This document shows, in pieces, positions 17,895 to 27,836 of a DNA stretch of 64,000 bases. Numbering within the stretch: position 1 is the stretch's first letter; each line of letters starts with the position of its first letter. The notes under the pieces are model-generated. The model had not been told where the DNA came from and searched no databases. It was given only the letters and a program-made list of their open reading frames with translations. A program made the position numbers and the translations under genes. The DNA comes from CANDYO01 sp964627795 (GTDB lineage: Bacteria > Pseudomonadota > Alphaproteobacteria > Rickettsiales > CANDYO01). Location of the stretch: the NCBI GenBank assembly GCA_964627795.1, contig CAZVLF010000003.1, positions 1-64,000 on the forward strand, read 5' to 3'.

Positions 17895-19280
17895 ATGGAA
17901 TTTAATCTGAAAGAAATAACAGGGATAACTGCAGATTCAAGATTGGTTAAACCAGGCTATATATTTGTTGCTATTAAAGGAAGTTTAACTGATGGGCATT
18001 TATACATTGATAAGGCAATAGATCTCGGATCTAGCTTTATTGTTCATGAAGATAATATTAGCCACAAAGAAGGCATTTTCTATCTAAAAGTGGGAGATTC
18101 TCGCGTTGCTTTAAGCGAATTATCAGCAAAATTATATCCAATTCAGCCAAAATATATTCTAGGTGTTACGGGCACCAGCGGCAAAAGCTCAATAGTGCAT
18201 TTCGTTAGAGAAACTATTCGCTTATTAGGCAAAAAAGCGGTTTCAATTGGAACATTAGGTGTTATTGGAGATTTTAAAAGTGACTCTTCACTTACAACGC
18301 CGCCAACAGAAAAATTGCATCAACTTCTACAAGATATAGCTGTAAGTGGTGTAGAATATACAGCTGTTGAGTGTTCTAGCCATGGAATTGATCAGCATAG
18401 ATTAGATTCAGTGAGATTTAATTCTTGTGCCTTTACTAATTTTAGCCGTGATCATCTTGACTACCATTTAAATATGGAAGAATATTTTAATTCCAAACTA
18501 AAACTTTTTTCTATTTTAAAAAATGGGAATGCTATTTTAAATACCGATATTCAAGAATTTAAAAGTTTATATGATTACTGTAAAGATAAGCATAATATTA
18601 TCACTTATGGAAAGGCAAAAAATTCAAATGTTCAAATATTAAATATAGAAAATAATGGCATTTATCAGTTGGTTAAATGGGATATTGAAGGTGAAATATA
18701 TAAAACTAAGTTTAACTTAGTAGGAGAATTTCAGATCTATAATCTTGCTTGTGCAATTAGTCTTTTACTTTCAGCAAATATTAACAAAGATGATATATTT
18801 TCAGTGATTGAGCAACTTAACTCAGTTACTGGAAGAATGGAATTTGTAGCGCAGTATAATTCAGCCGGAATTTTTGTTGATTATGCACATAAACCTGAAG
18901 CGTTAGAACATGCGCTAACTAATTTACGCAAAAACACATCTAAAAAATTAGTTGTAGTATTTGGTTGTGGAGGTGATCGAGACCAAGGAAAAAGAAAAAT
19001 AATGGGCGAAATCGCCTCTAACCTTGCGGATGTAGTTATTATAACTGATGATAATCCAAGAACTGAAATGCCAGAAAAAATAAGACAAGAAATATTATCT
19101 GGTTGTAAAGAAAATGCTATAGAGATAAGTTCTAGGGAAGATGCTATAAAAAAATCTATCTCTATGCTGCATCCTGGGGATAATTTAATAATTGCAGGAA
19201 AGGGGCATGAGAATTATCAAATTATAGATAATAAAACATTTTATTTTAGTGATAAAGAGACTGTATTAAAGTTTATTTAA
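17895..19280 (+). CDS. murE: UDP-N-acetylmuramoyl-tripeptide synthetase
   Basis: Mur ligase that adds the third amino acid to the murein precursor in the cytosol. The P-loop is GVTGTSGKSS near residue 95, the central domain holds TPPTEKLHQLL and YTAVECSSHGIDQHR, and the C-terminal domain carries DDNPRTEMPE near residue 386. The DNPR motif is the mark of meso-diaminopimelate-adding enzymes. Length (461) is normal to slightly short. The gene lies 13 nt after brnQ, probably in one transcript, and away from the usual mur-fts cluster. Confidence 0.95.
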   Translation: MEFNLKEITGITADSRLVKPGYIFVAIKGSLTDGHLYIDKAIDLGSSFIVHEDNISHKEGIFYLKVGDSRVALSELSAKLYPIQPKYILGVTGTSGKSSIVHFVRETIRLLGKKAVSIGTLGVIGDFKSDSSLTTPPTEKLHQLLQDIAVSGVEYTAVECSSHGIDQHRLDSVRFNSCAFTNFSRDHLDYHLNMEEYFNSKLKLFSILKNGNAILNTDIQEFKSLYDYCKDKHNIITYGKAKNSNVQILNIENNGIYQLVKWDIEGEIYKTKFNLVGEFQIYNLACAISLLLSANINKDDIFSVIEQLNSVTGRMEFVAQYNSAGIFVDYAHKPEALEHALTNLRKNTSKKLVVVFGCGGDRDQGKRKIMGEIASNLADVVIITDDNPRTEMPEKIRQEILSGCKENAIEISSREDAIKKSISMLHPGDNLIIAGKGHENYQIIDNKTFYFSDKETVLKFI

Positions 19281-19316
19281 ATTCCTTAAGCTAAAAGCCC
19301 TCAAGCTTCTCTTTTA

Positions 19317-20219
19317 CTAACTGCTAAATAGATGATCAGAATTTATAAGGCATGGAGGGCTGACAATCTCATTAAATTTAATCGGATATACTGATGATGA
19401 GTCAAAGAAATAGGTATCATTATTATTTAAAGTTACAACATTTTCTTGATTTGAAAGGTGAGAAGCAGTGGCAAAATTTTCTTCTAATTGTTTTCCTAAC
19501 TCTTTAATGGTTTTTTCATAGAGTCGCTTCTCAAAATTTATAGCTTCTTCAATAATATGTGGCTGTTTTAGAGCTTGAAATAAAATTAATTCTTGAGGTT
19601 GATATAGAATAGAAAAAATTGATTTATTATTATTTTGCTGTTCGTAATTGGTGTTAAAATGATCTATTCCATCGTTCGCATCTGATTTTTCACTTTCTGA
19701 ATTTCTACCTGTAAAAGTAGCTGAGCTGTTATCTTCACTTTCTGCTCTTAATATAGAGTAATTTTCTTCCTCGAAGAGAGAGATTTCTTCATTAATTCCA
19801 AAAATTTTTTGTATTTTTTTTAACAAAGCAATCTTATCTTTGTCCCCTCTAAATTCTCTCCGTAGATTAGGTATTTCATCAATTTGAGCGCCATTTTGAA
19901 ATAACAGCTTTATCACTTCTGAGTAATCATAGGGTTCTAGTCGTGCATTTACTATTGTTTTAATAGTATGAATAAGAGGAGTGCAACCATCCCCATAGAT
20001 GTTTGAATTAATATCAGCTCCATTTTTTATAAGAAAGTCAACTATATGCGGATTTCCACTTGCAGATGCATGGTGCAAAATAGTTAATCCAGTAAAACCT
20101 GTTGCATTAATAGAGTCTGATGAAATTAACTGATTAAACAACTGCTTAAACGCAACAATTTCATTTTCTTCAATTAAAAAAATCAGCCTGTTCATGACGC
20201 TTAATTTTCTCTTGCTCAT
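19317..20219 (-). CDS. Ankyrin-repeat protein, 300 residues
   Basis: Two ankyrin units are clear: NATGFTGLTILHHASASGNPHIVDFLIKNGADI (about residues 37-70, the canonical TGLTxLHxA...LLxxGAD form) and DGCTPLIHTIKTIVNA...VIKLLFQNGAQIDE (about 77-115). The rest is polar, ends in hydroxyl-rich sequence and has no recognised domain. The start has AAGGG about 10 nt upstream. It converges on murE and is not in an operon. A role at the host interface is inference from the family; a purely internal protein is possible. Confidence 0.82.
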   Translation of the reverse strand: MSKRKLSVMNRLIFLIEENEIVAFKQLFNQLISSDSINATGFTGLTILHHASASGNPHIVDFLIKNGADINSNIYGDGCTPLIHTIKTIVNARLEPYDYSEVIKLLFQNGAQIDEIPNLRREFRGDKDKIALLKKIQKIFGINEEISLFEEENYSILRAESEDNSSATFTGRNSESEKSDANDGIDHFNTNYEQQNNNKSIFSILYQPQELILFQALKQPHIIEEAINFEKRLYEKTIKELGKQLEENFATASHLSNQENVVTLNNNDTYFFDSSSVYPIKFNEIVSPPCLINSDHLFSS

Positions 20220-20384
20220 TACATAACCCTTATTTAAATATTATTTATAAATAAAAAATTTTTCGGAGTATAGTGAAAATTAGATCAAATTCAAGGTAAA
20301 TTTTATCCGTAAATTAACTTTTATAAGGAGTGATTGGCATAAAAATAAAATTTTATAATTAGCTATATTAATTTTTTAGACAAA

Positions 20385-21863
20385 CTAATTAATATTATGA
20401 GTAGTATCTTGAGTTATTTTTAGAAATAGCTTATTTAATGAAATTACACAGTAAATCCATATCATCATCACGACTATAAAAATAGCACAAATTTCATTGG
20501 TTAAGTTTGAAATATTAGGACTTATAAAATGAAACATAATTTGTTGTAAAATAGCACCGAATGATTTACCAAATCTTCCCCCAATAACATCTACTGCAGC
20601 TTTACCTTTAGTTCTAAGTTCGCGATCAAGTGGAATAAATGCCATTTCTTTGGTGGCATCAACAAAAGTATAATTAAATGCTTTAAATATTATCACTTGC
20701 AATGAGCCAAGCATTATAGCCATAGTTACAATACTTATATTCCATGAATTAAGTAATGGCTCAAAGGTGCTTTTAAAAATTATTAAAATAAAGAAAATAG
20801 CTCCTGTAAAACCAGCACCGATAGGAGTGCAAAGAGCAGCAAAAATCCATTTAAAGGTTCTTAAAATATAAGTTCCTATGATCATTACTAGCATACTAGC
20901 AAAGCCAAAAATAATATGGAACTTACCTATGAAAGAACTGTAACTACTTTGAGTAGTATAATGAAGCCTTATTTGGTCTTTCCATACGCTTTCTATTAAG
21001 TTTATACCTAAGCCATAACAAAAAACGATCATCATTATTAGCCAAAGATATTTTGAAGTGAAAACATACTTTAAGCTTTCTTTAATTGATAAGCGAACTT
21101 TTTCTGAGTCTGCATTAAGTTTTCTTTCACATAAAGTTGGGTCAAATAAAACATTATTATACATCCAACGATATAAAAGATTTAAGCCAAGACCTGCTAG
21201 GGCAATGCTAATCATTATCCACTTTATTATCACGTTCCATGATTCAGTATCTGCTGGATTACTAATAAAATAATCTGAAATTGAGCTTTGCACAAGACCT
21301 GCTAAAACCACGCCAAGTTGTCCTATTAAACCTAATAAAGCATAAGTTTTTTTTGCTTCCTTAATAGTGTATAAATCATTAGCAAATTGCCAAAATAATA
21401 AGGTCATCATCACAGTCCCACATAATTCAGACATTATATAAAAAAGAGTTACTGTCCAATTACTTATCATTAAAACCTGATATTTTAAGCTAGGAAAATG
21501 AGAAATAAGAAAAGATAAATCCGGATGAATAACTTCACTCAGTGGGCTTAAGATAAAGGCATAAACAATAAAAAATCCACAAAAAAAGGTGGTTATAGTA
21601 TAATATAATTTATCCCTTGATAAGATATTTGCTAATTTAGAAAAGCATAAGAAAAATAAAATAGTACTTGGAAAAACCCCATAAAATTTAATAAAGCTTA
21701 TAAGCTCCGCTCCAAGTCTTGGTACAAGAATAGAATCTTTAACTCCCCTTAATAAGCTATATATGTAAGCTGAAAGAACATACATAAAAGATGTTGGGAG
21801 ATATTTACATAAAATGTATCTTTGGTTTTTTTTAAAAAGAGTAATTATATTGTTAAAAAACAT
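20385..21863 (-). CDS. tlc: ATP/ADP translocase (nucleotide transport protein)
   Basis: Inner-membrane carrier of the TLC/NTT family that takes host ATP in exchange for ADP or imports other nucleotides. The start MFFNNIITLFKKNQRYILCKYLPTSFMYVLSAYIYSLLRGVKDSILVPRLGAE is split by the typical family landmark LLRGVKDSILVPRLGAE, and about twelve membrane segments are visible in 492 residues, the usual length. The motif FIPLDRELRTKGKAAVDVIGGRFGKS near residue 405 is the conserved C-terminal signature. Present in Rickettsiales, Holosporales and Chlamydiae, it is the best single sign of an obligate intracellular lifestyle here. Exact substrate cannot be read from sequence. Confidence 0.95.
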   Translation of the reverse strand: MFFNNIITLFKKNQRYILCKYLPTSFMYVLSAYIYSLLRGVKDSILVPRLGAELISFIKFYGVFPSTILFFLCFSKLANILSRDKLYYTITTFFCGFFIVYAFILSPLSEVIHPDLSFLISHFPSLKYQVLMISNWTVTLFYIMSELCGTVMMTLLFWQFANDLYTIKEAKKTYALLGLIGQLGVVLAGLVQSSISDYFISNPADTESWNVIIKWIMISIALAGLGLNLLYRWMYNNVLFDPTLCERKLNADSEKVRLSIKESLKYVFTSKYLWLIMMIVFCYGLGINLIESVWKDQIRLHYTTQSSYSSFIGKFHIIFGFASMLVMIIGTYILRTFKWIFAALCTPIGAGFTGAIFFILIIFKSTFEPLLNSWNISIVTMAIMLGSLQVIIFKAFNYTFVDATKEMAFIPLDRELRTKGKAAVDVIGGRFGKSFGAILQQIMFHFISPNISNLTNEICAIFIVVMMIWIYCVISLNKLFLKITQDTTHNIN

Positions 21864-21968
21864 TAAAATTATAAGTTGAGTTTTTTAATAGACCGATAGA
21901 ATATACTAAATATTTATCCAACTAACAACTATATATTTTAGTTTAGAAGTAATTATTTTTAAATTTAA

Positions 21969-22541
21969 CTAAATTATTTTAATTAATTTCTTAACTGGAG
22001 CGAAACTTTGGCGATGATGAATAGTTATTCCATATTCTTGCATCATATCTAAATGTTGCTTAGTGCCATAACCAGCATTTTTTTTCCATCCGTAATAGGG
22101 AAACTGATTATCAAGCTCCCACATAATCTTATCACGATGAACTTTAGCTATAATAGAAGCAGCTGAAATTATAGGTTCAATATTATCTCCATCTATAATA
22201 GCTTTAACATCTTGGCAATTAAGTTTAGGAGCTTTATTTCCATCGACTAAAACTAAATCAGCTTTTATAGCTAAATTATTATAGGCTCTCTGCATAGCAA
22301 GCATAGTTGCTTGAAGGATATTTAAAGAGTCTATTTCTTGAGGGGAAGCAATTCCTACACCAACTTTTCCTAAAGAAAAAATTTCGGTGTATAACAATTC
22401 TCTTTTTTTAAGAGATAGTTTCTTTGAATCTGCAAGTCCATTTATGAGTTTAGGTAAATATACAGCAGCTGCAACAACAGGACCTGCAAGTGGGCCGCGG
22501 CCTGCTTCATCTATGCCAACAATAATTTTGCTATTATTCAT
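21969..22541 (-). CDS. rnhB: Ribonuclease HII
   Basis: Cleaves the RNA strand of RNA-DNA hybrids and misincorporated ribonucleotides. The catalytic motif GIDEAGRGPLAGPVVAAAV (residues 9-27) supplies Asp and Glu; the third carboxylate lies in ADLVLVDGN and a fourth in the AKVHRD segment. At 190 residues it has standard length, with the family's KNAGYGTKQH near the C-terminus. Divergent from cmk, with which it shares the 52-bp gap. Confidence 0.96.
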   Translation of the reverse strand: MNNSKIIVGIDEAGRGPLAGPVVAAAVYLPKLINGLADSKKLSLKKRELLYTEIFSLGKVGVGIASPQEIDSLNILQATMLAMQRAYNNLAIKADLVLVDGNKAPKLNCQDVKAIIDGDNIEPIISAASIIAKVHRDKIMWELDNQFPYYGWKKNAGYGTKQHLDMMQEYGITIHHRQSFAPVKKLIKII

Positions 22542-22593
22542 TTTACTTATATAGTATAAAATTTTTAGTTAGAATAAATAAAAAGGATTTATT

Positions 22594-23235
22594 ATGGAAG
22601 CAAAAAATATGCTTATTGCAATTGATGGTCCTGCTGCATCAGGAAAAGGAACAATTGCTAAGCTTTTAAGCGAAAAACTTTCTTTACCTGTATTGCATAC
22701 AGGCAATATTTATAGGGCAATTGCATTTAGAGTTTTAAGTAAGAATATTGATGTTAACAATATAAAAGAAGTCACCAAAGAAGCAGAGAATCTTTTAGTT
22801 GAAGAATTAAATAATCCACAGTTAAATGAAGAGAAGGTAGGGGAGTGGGCATCAAAAATAGCAGTTTATACTGAAGTGAGAGAAGCAACATTTAGCTTTC
22901 AACGAGACTTTATTGAAAAAGAGCAATCTGCAATCATTGAAGGAAGAGATATTGGAACAGTTATTTGCCCTGAAGCTGATTTTAAATTTTATATTACTGC
23001 TGATGTTGAAGTTAGAGCAAGAAGAAGGGCAAACCAACATCATGATGCAGATTATGAAAAAATATTAGCTGACTTAAAATTAAGAGATGAAAGGGATCAA
23101 AATAGAATTTCAGCGCCATTAAAACCTGCTGATGATGCAATTATAATTGATAGCTCAAATTTAAATGTTAATGAAACATTAGAGAAAATTATTTACTACA
23201 TAAGTTTTAAAAAAAAAATTGCAGTATTTCTATAA
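22594..23235 (+). CDS. cmk: Cytidylate kinase
   Basis: Phosphorylates CMP and dCMP. The P-loop is IDGPAASGKGTIAKLL (about residues 10-25), followed by the CMP-binding HTGNIYRAIAFR and later EGRDIGTVICPEADFKFYITA and the lid region EVRARRR. AAGGA lies 7 nt before the ATG at 22594; a Met five codons further on is the position where most homologues begin. Length 213 is normal. It stands alone; the usual neighbour rpsA is not downstream. Confidence 0.95.
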   Translation: MEAKNMLIAIDGPAASGKGTIAKLLSEKLSLPVLHTGNIYRAIAFRVLSKNIDVNNIKEVTKEAENLLVEELNNPQLNEEKVGEWASKIAVYTEVREATFSFQRDFIEKEQSAIIEGRDIGTVICPEADFKFYITADVEVRARRRANQHHDADYEKILADLKLRDERDQNRISAPLKPADDAIIIDSSNLNVNETLEKIIYYISFKKKIAVFL

Positions 23236-23287
23236 ATTAATGCTCTTTTAAATAAGTGAAAAAACTTTTTTACGTTTTATACTAAAA

Positions 23288-23767
23288 TTAGTAGTCTGTA
23301 TCAACGTTATCACCAATTAATTTTAAGGTATAATCGATGTCTAGAAATTTAATATCATTTGAAATGATTTTAATAGAATTAAGAGGATAGAAATTTACAA
23401 GATCTAGTTGTTTTTCAATAATCTTGCTGCAATGATTTAGCATAGAATAAACTGATTCTCTCTGTCCGTAATCCAAATCTAATCTTTTCAATATTGGGCT
23501 CTTCCAAATATTTAGAGAATCATAAATGAAATTCTGAATTTCTGGCCCAGACTCCATTATATAACTTATTAAGTCATTCATATCAGTAAAAAATATTGAT
23601 CTCTCAAAATTATTGGTAATTTTATAACCAATAATTTGAATTATATTTTCCACAAATCTTGCTTGGTAAGAAGTAAACCCAAGTGATAGAGCCATTTTTT
23701 GAATTTCAGTATATTCATCATATGAATATGTTCTGGTGATTTGATTCGCAATGTCATTATCGGGCAT
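23288..23767 (-). CDS. Hypothetical protein, 159 residues
   Basis: No recognised family. The protein is predicted mostly helical, without signal peptide or membrane helix, and fairly acidic. Segments such as YSYDEYTEIQKMALSLGFTSY and RLDLDYGQRESVYSMLNHCSK look like a soluble alpha-helical protein. It lies between convergent cmk and a downstream-facing slt on the same strand, about 70 bp after slt's start side neighbour region. Ordinary base composition gives no sign of transfer. Whether it is expressed is unknown. Confidence 0.5.
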   Translation of the reverse strand: MPDNDIANQITRTYSYDEYTEIQKMALSLGFTSYQARFVENIIQIIGYKITNNFERSIFFTDMNDLISYIMESGPEIQNFIYDSLNIWKSPILKRLDLDYGQRESVYSMLNHCSKIIEKQLDLVNFYPLNSIKIISNDIKFLDIDYTLKLIGDNVDTDY

Positions 23768-23836
23768 AACAAGAAATATATTTTGTACAGGTTATTTTAA
23801 AAATATAAATAAAAAAACAAATTATGACAATATATA

Positions 23837-25720
23837 TTATTTAAATAAATCTTTTAAAAGTGAATATTTTTTTTCTTTAAATATTAAAACATTATAGATT
23901 GATTTACCTTCTAAAACTCTTTGAACATAATTACGAGTTTCGTGATAGGATATTTTCTCTATCCAATCGATAACATCTTCAACTTTAGCCATAAATCTTG
24001 GATCACTATTTTCTTCTATCCATTTTTTTACAGCTTTATCTCCTGCATTATAGGCAGCTATTGATAATATATAAGAACCATTAAAGTTGTTTAATACTCG
24101 ATGAAGATGAGAAATTCCAATCATAGTATTATAATGAGGATCATCAATTAATTTATTGATATGATATCTAATATTCATAGATTTTGCAGTTTCTTTAGCA
24201 ACAAAAGGCATAATTTGCATTAATCCACGTGCACCAGCACTACTTATGGCTTTCTTATTAAAAACGCTTTCCTGCCTTATAAGTGCCATAACTAAAGACT
24301 GCTCAAGCGGATGTTCTTTGAATATATTTTTTAAAATAGGATAATTAACTTCAAAAACGTGAACCCCTTTGTAAGAAGCATGCTTAGCGGATTCAACTGA
24401 TAAATGATGCTGATCAAGTTTAAATCCAATTTTAGTAATCAGAGCAATTTCTCCTTCATCTTTACTATTTTCAACAGCTTTAAAGATAAACTCTTCAATC
24501 AAACCACAATATCTAGTTTTTTCTAAGAGAATAGCAGCTTTTACTAAAGGGTTTGAATTAAACATCCTCTCAGATGATTGATTAATTTTAGGAGAAGTGG
24601 GAAGATCTACATTACAATCATTAATTTTGCACGAAGCTAATTGCCCATAAAAAGATAAATGATATTGACTAGCAATTTTAAACCATTTATCGCTTTCTTC
24701 TCGGTTGCCTGATGCTTCATAGGCTCTTCCAAGCCAGTATGCTCCTCTTGCAAGGCTAATAGGCAGTTTTACATTATTATATAGCTTTTTAAAGTGTCTA
24801 ATAGAAATTTCAGGCTGATTTAAGAATCTAAGAGCAATCCAGCCAGCTAGCCACTCAGCTTCACTTAAATCTTTTTTTGAAACTTGGCCATGGAAACTTG
24901 AAAAAAGATAAGCTATTTTATATTGCTTTTCTTTAATTAATGTTCTAATGAGTTTTGATTTAATGTTCCAAAAATAAAATTGTTCTTTGGGATATTTTCT
25001 TGTTACTTGAGCAAGAATTTCTATTAAATTTTTTTCGTCTTTATTATGTTCATAATAATGAGCTAAGTTATGAATGATACCAAGGTTCATCTTACTTTGC
25101 TTGTCTAAAGCTTTATAAGAGCTTAGAGCATTTGACTTATTTTGTTGTAGTTTAATGCTTACTTCATAAGTTTTACGTAATTTTTTTGGTATATAAGATA
25201 ATGCTCTAACTGCCTGATCAGTTTGATGATTATAAAGCATATATTCAATTCTTTTAAAGGTGTCTGCAAAATCTATGTAGCGATAATATTTTTTAAATAT
25301 TTCTTTTTCTTCTTGTTTAGACAAAGTATTTTCATGCCATATTTGTTTCACAAGATTAAGATTATTGGTTAAGTAAACAAGCCTTTTTCTGCCCTTGGCA
25401 GTTTTAGGCGGATGTTTTTTAAACCATTCTAAAATATCTTCCTTTTTACAATTTTGGAAATCACTTTCTTCAACTTTATCAATAAGCTGGTTTATTCTAG
25501 GCCATGTTGGGTTGTTTTTAATAAATTGAGTAATCTCATTAAAAGATGGGTTATCAACATCATTTAGCTTAAGCCAAATTACAAGAGTTTGCATATCAGG
25601 ATCTTTTATTTGAATGGCTTTTTTCCAATTCTTATTTTCAATGTTTTTAATAAACTCTGTTGAAGCAAAAGAGCTAAAACTAAAAACAATAAAAATAAAA
25701 TTTAGAAAAAATTTTTTCAT
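23837..25720 (-). CDS. slt: Soluble lytic murein transglycosylase
   Basis: Periplasmic enzyme cleaving murein glycan strands to 1,6-anhydro products. I start it at the ATG at 25720, which gives a clear signal peptide (MKKFFLNFIFIVFSFSSFAS); an earlier in-frame start at 25774 would run into fabH and add a non-signal leader. A long alpha-helical (superhelical U/L-type) domain fills the first 450 residues, then the Slt catalytic domain: ALIRQESVFNKKAISSAGA with the catalytic Glu near residue 482, and GLMQIMP. YILSIAAYNAGDKAV is the second family motif. Length fits the Slt70 type. Confidence 0.93.
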   Translation of the reverse strand: MKKFFLNFIFIVFSFSSFASTEFIKNIENKNWKKAIQIKDPDMQTLVIWLKLNDVDNPSFNEITQFIKNNPTWPRINQLIDKVEESDFQNCKKEDILEWFKKHPPKTAKGRKRLVYLTNNLNLVKQIWHENTLSKQEEKEIFKKYYRYIDFADTFKRIEYMLYNHQTDQAVRALSYIPKKLRKTYEVSIKLQQNKSNALSSYKALDKQSKMNLGIIHNLAHYYEHNKDEKNLIEILAQVTRKYPKEQFYFWNIKSKLIRTLIKEKQYKIAYLFSSFHGQVSKKDLSEAEWLAGWIALRFLNQPEISIRHFKKLYNNVKLPISLARGAYWLGRAYEASGNREESDKWFKIASQYHLSFYGQLASCKINDCNVDLPTSPKINQSSERMFNSNPLVKAAILLEKTRYCGLIEEFIFKAVENSKDEGEIALITKIGFKLDQHHLSVESAKHASYKGVHVFEVNYPILKNIFKEHPLEQSLVMALIRQESVFNKKAISSAGARGLMQIMPFVAKETAKSMNIRYHINKLIDDPHYNTMIGISHLHRVLNNFNGSYILSIAAYNAGDKAVKKWIEENSDPRFMAKVEDVIDWIEKISYHETRNYVQRVLEGKSIYNVLIFKEKKYSLLKDLFK

Positions 25721-25730
25721 GCAAACAAAT

Positions 25731-26696
25731 TTATCTCCATCTAAGCAAACATCCTCCCCAGGTGAGACCTGCACCTAAGGCGGTTATTGCGATTAAATCT
25801 CCACTTTTAAGTTTACCTTGTTTTAGATGATAATCAAGGGCTAAACCAATTGTTGCTGCTGATGTATTTGCTTGGAGATCAAGTGTTACAACTAGTTTTT
25901 CTGCTGGAAATTCTAACTTTGTTCCAATAGCTTCAATAATTCTTGCATTAGCTTGATGAGGGATTACCCAATCAATATCATCTTTAGAAAGATTATTTCT
26001 TTCAAGTAAGTTGATAATTACTTTGCTCATTTTATCTACAGCATTTTTAAATACTTCTTTTCCAAGCATTTTAATGACACCGGCTTTATGGTTAAATGAA
26101 ACGCCACCATCAGTGTATAAAATATCTTTTAACTCTCCTGCTGAATTTATCTGGCAATCGATAATTCCAACCTGATCTTTTTCTGCACTTAAAATTACTG
26201 CTCCTGCACCATCTCCAAAAAGAACACAGGTGTTTCTATCATTCCAATCTACTAATTTAGACATGCTTTCGGCGCCAATTAATAGTATTTTTTTATAAAC
26301 ACCACTTCGAATAAAAGAATCTGCAATAGAAAGGCCATAAACAAAACCTGCACATACAGCTTGAACATCAAAAGCAGGAATATTTGTTAAACCTAGCTTA
26401 GTTTGAACAATAACTGCAGTACTAGGGAAACTTAAATCAGGGGTGGTGGTGCATACTAAAATAAGATCTATTTCTTCTTTGTTTATTTGAGCATTTGCAA
26501 TTGCATCTTTTGCAGCAAAAAAAGCAAGATCAGATGTTAATTCATTTTCTCCAACTATGTGTCTTTGTTTTATACCGGTTCGAGATATAATCCATTCATC
26601 AGTGGTATCAACCATTTTACTAAGTTCTTCGTTAGTTAGAATTTTTTTTGGAAGATAACTACCTGTGCCAATAATTACACTAGAGAATTTGCTCAT
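25731..26696 (-). CDS. fabH: Beta-ketoacyl-ACP synthase III
   Basis: Starts fatty acid synthesis by condensing acetyl-CoA with malonyl-ACP. The catalytic triad is visible: Cys in FDVQAVCAGFVYGL (about residue 113), His in VIPHQANARI (about 243) and Asn in LDLQANTSAATIGLAL (about 276). The end is the family's ITALGAGLTWGGCLLRW. Length 321 is normal. It follows ychF by 12 nt and is followed closely by slt on the same strand. plsX, its common partner, is not here. Confidence 0.97.
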   Translation of the reverse strand: MSKFSSVIIGTGSYLPKKILTNEELSKMVDTTDEWIISRTGIKQRHIVGENELTSDLAFFAAKDAIANAQINKEEIDLILVCTTTPDLSFPSTAVIVQTKLGLTNIPAFDVQAVCAGFVYGLSIADSFIRSGVYKKILLIGAESMSKLVDWNDRNTCVLFGDGAGAVILSAEKDQVGIIDCQINSAGELKDILYTDGGVSFNHKAGVIKMLGKEVFKNAVDKMSKVIINLLERNNLSKDDIDWVIPHQANARIIEAIGTKLEFPAEKLVVTLDLQANTSAATIGLALDYHLKQGKLKSGDLIAITALGAGLTWGGCLLRWR

Positions 26697-26708
26697 ATTT
26701 TAATCTCT

Positions 26709-27803
26709 TTATACATTAAATCTAAAATGCATTACATCACCATCTTGTATAATGTAATCTTTTCCTTCAAGTCTAAATCTACCTGCTTCTTTTGCTCCTT
26801 GTTCTCCTGAAAATTTAACAAAATCTTCATAAGCAATTGTTTCTGCTCTAATAAAACCTTTTTCAAAATCAGTATGTATTACTCCAGCTGCTTGAGGGGC
26901 GGCAGAACCTCTTTTTACTGTCCAAGCTCTAGCTTCTTTAGGACCCACGGTAAAGAAAGTGTCTAAGTCTAAAATTTTATAGCCAGCTCTAATTATTTTA
27001 TCTAAACCAGATTCATCTAAGCCTGCACTTTGAAGAAATTCTTTTTGATCATCTTCAGAAAGGGACGAGATTTCTTCTTCAATTTTAGCAGATATAATAA
27101 CCATGGGAGCCTTCTCACTATCAGCTTTATTTTTAATTAATTTTGAGTATTCATTACCATCTACTGCATCTTCTTCATTAACGTTACACACATAAAGAAT
27201 TGGTTTTGAAGTAATTAAGTTAAGGTTTTTTATAGCCTTATAATTATCTTCATTTACTATAGACCTAGCAGGTGCTCCATCAGCTAATACTTGAAAAAGT
27301 TGTTTTAAAAGTGGCAAGGTTGCCTGGGATTCTTTATCACCAGATTTTGCTTTTTTTTCTATACCAGGAATTCTTTTTTCAACAGATTCTAGGTCAGCTA
27401 AGACTAGTTCAGTTTCAATTATTTCTGCATCACGAAGAGGGGATACGCTATTTTCTACGTGAGTAATATTACCATCTTCAAAGCATCTAAGGAGATGAAT
27501 AATTGCGTCTACTTCCCTGATATGAGCTAAGAATTTATTTCCAAGTCCTTCTCCTTGGCTTGCGCCACGAACAAGACCTGCGATATCTACAATTTCAATT
27601 TGAGTTGGAATGATTTTTTCAGACTTAACAATTTGAGCTAGTTTTTGTATTCTATCATCAGGCACGGCAACAGTTCCAAAATTAGGGTCAATTGTGCAGA
27701 AAGGATAATTCGCAGCCTGTGCAGCAATAGTTTTGGTTAATGCATTAAAAAGGGTTGATTTTCCAACATTTGGTAGGCCAACAATACCACATTTAAATCC
27801 CAT
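26709..27803 (-). CDS. ychF: Ribosome-binding ATPase YchF
   Basis: OBG-family P-loop protein that binds the ribosome and hydrolyses ATP in preference to GTP. G1 is GLPNVGKSTLFNALT; the G4 position reads NVNEED in place of NKxD, the known reason for ATP specificity. The C-terminal TGS domain contains TFFTVGPKEARAWTVKRGSAAPQAAG and ends with IIQDGDVMHFRFNV. AGGAG lies upstream of the ATG. Length (364) is standard. It is next to pth on the same strand, an order found in many proteobacteria. Confidence 0.97.
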   Translation of the reverse strand: MGFKCGIVGLPNVGKSTLFNALTKTIAAQAANYPFCTIDPNFGTVAVPDDRIQKLAQIVKSEKIIPTQIEIVDIAGLVRGASQGEGLGNKFLAHIREVDAIIHLLRCFEDGNITHVENSVSPLRDAEIIETELVLADLESVEKRIPGIEKKAKSGDKESQATLPLLKQLFQVLADGAPARSIVNEDNYKAIKNLNLITSKPILYVCNVNEEDAVDGNEYSKLIKNKADSEKAPMVIISAKIEEEISSLSEDDQKEFLQSAGLDESGLDKIIRAGYKILDLDTFFTVGPKEARAWTVKRGSAAPQAAGVIHTDFEKGFIRAETIAYEDFVKFSGEQGAKEAGRFRLEGKDYIIQDGDVMHFRFNV

Positions 27804-27836
27804 TTTTTAATACTCCTGGTTTAATTTTAATAATAT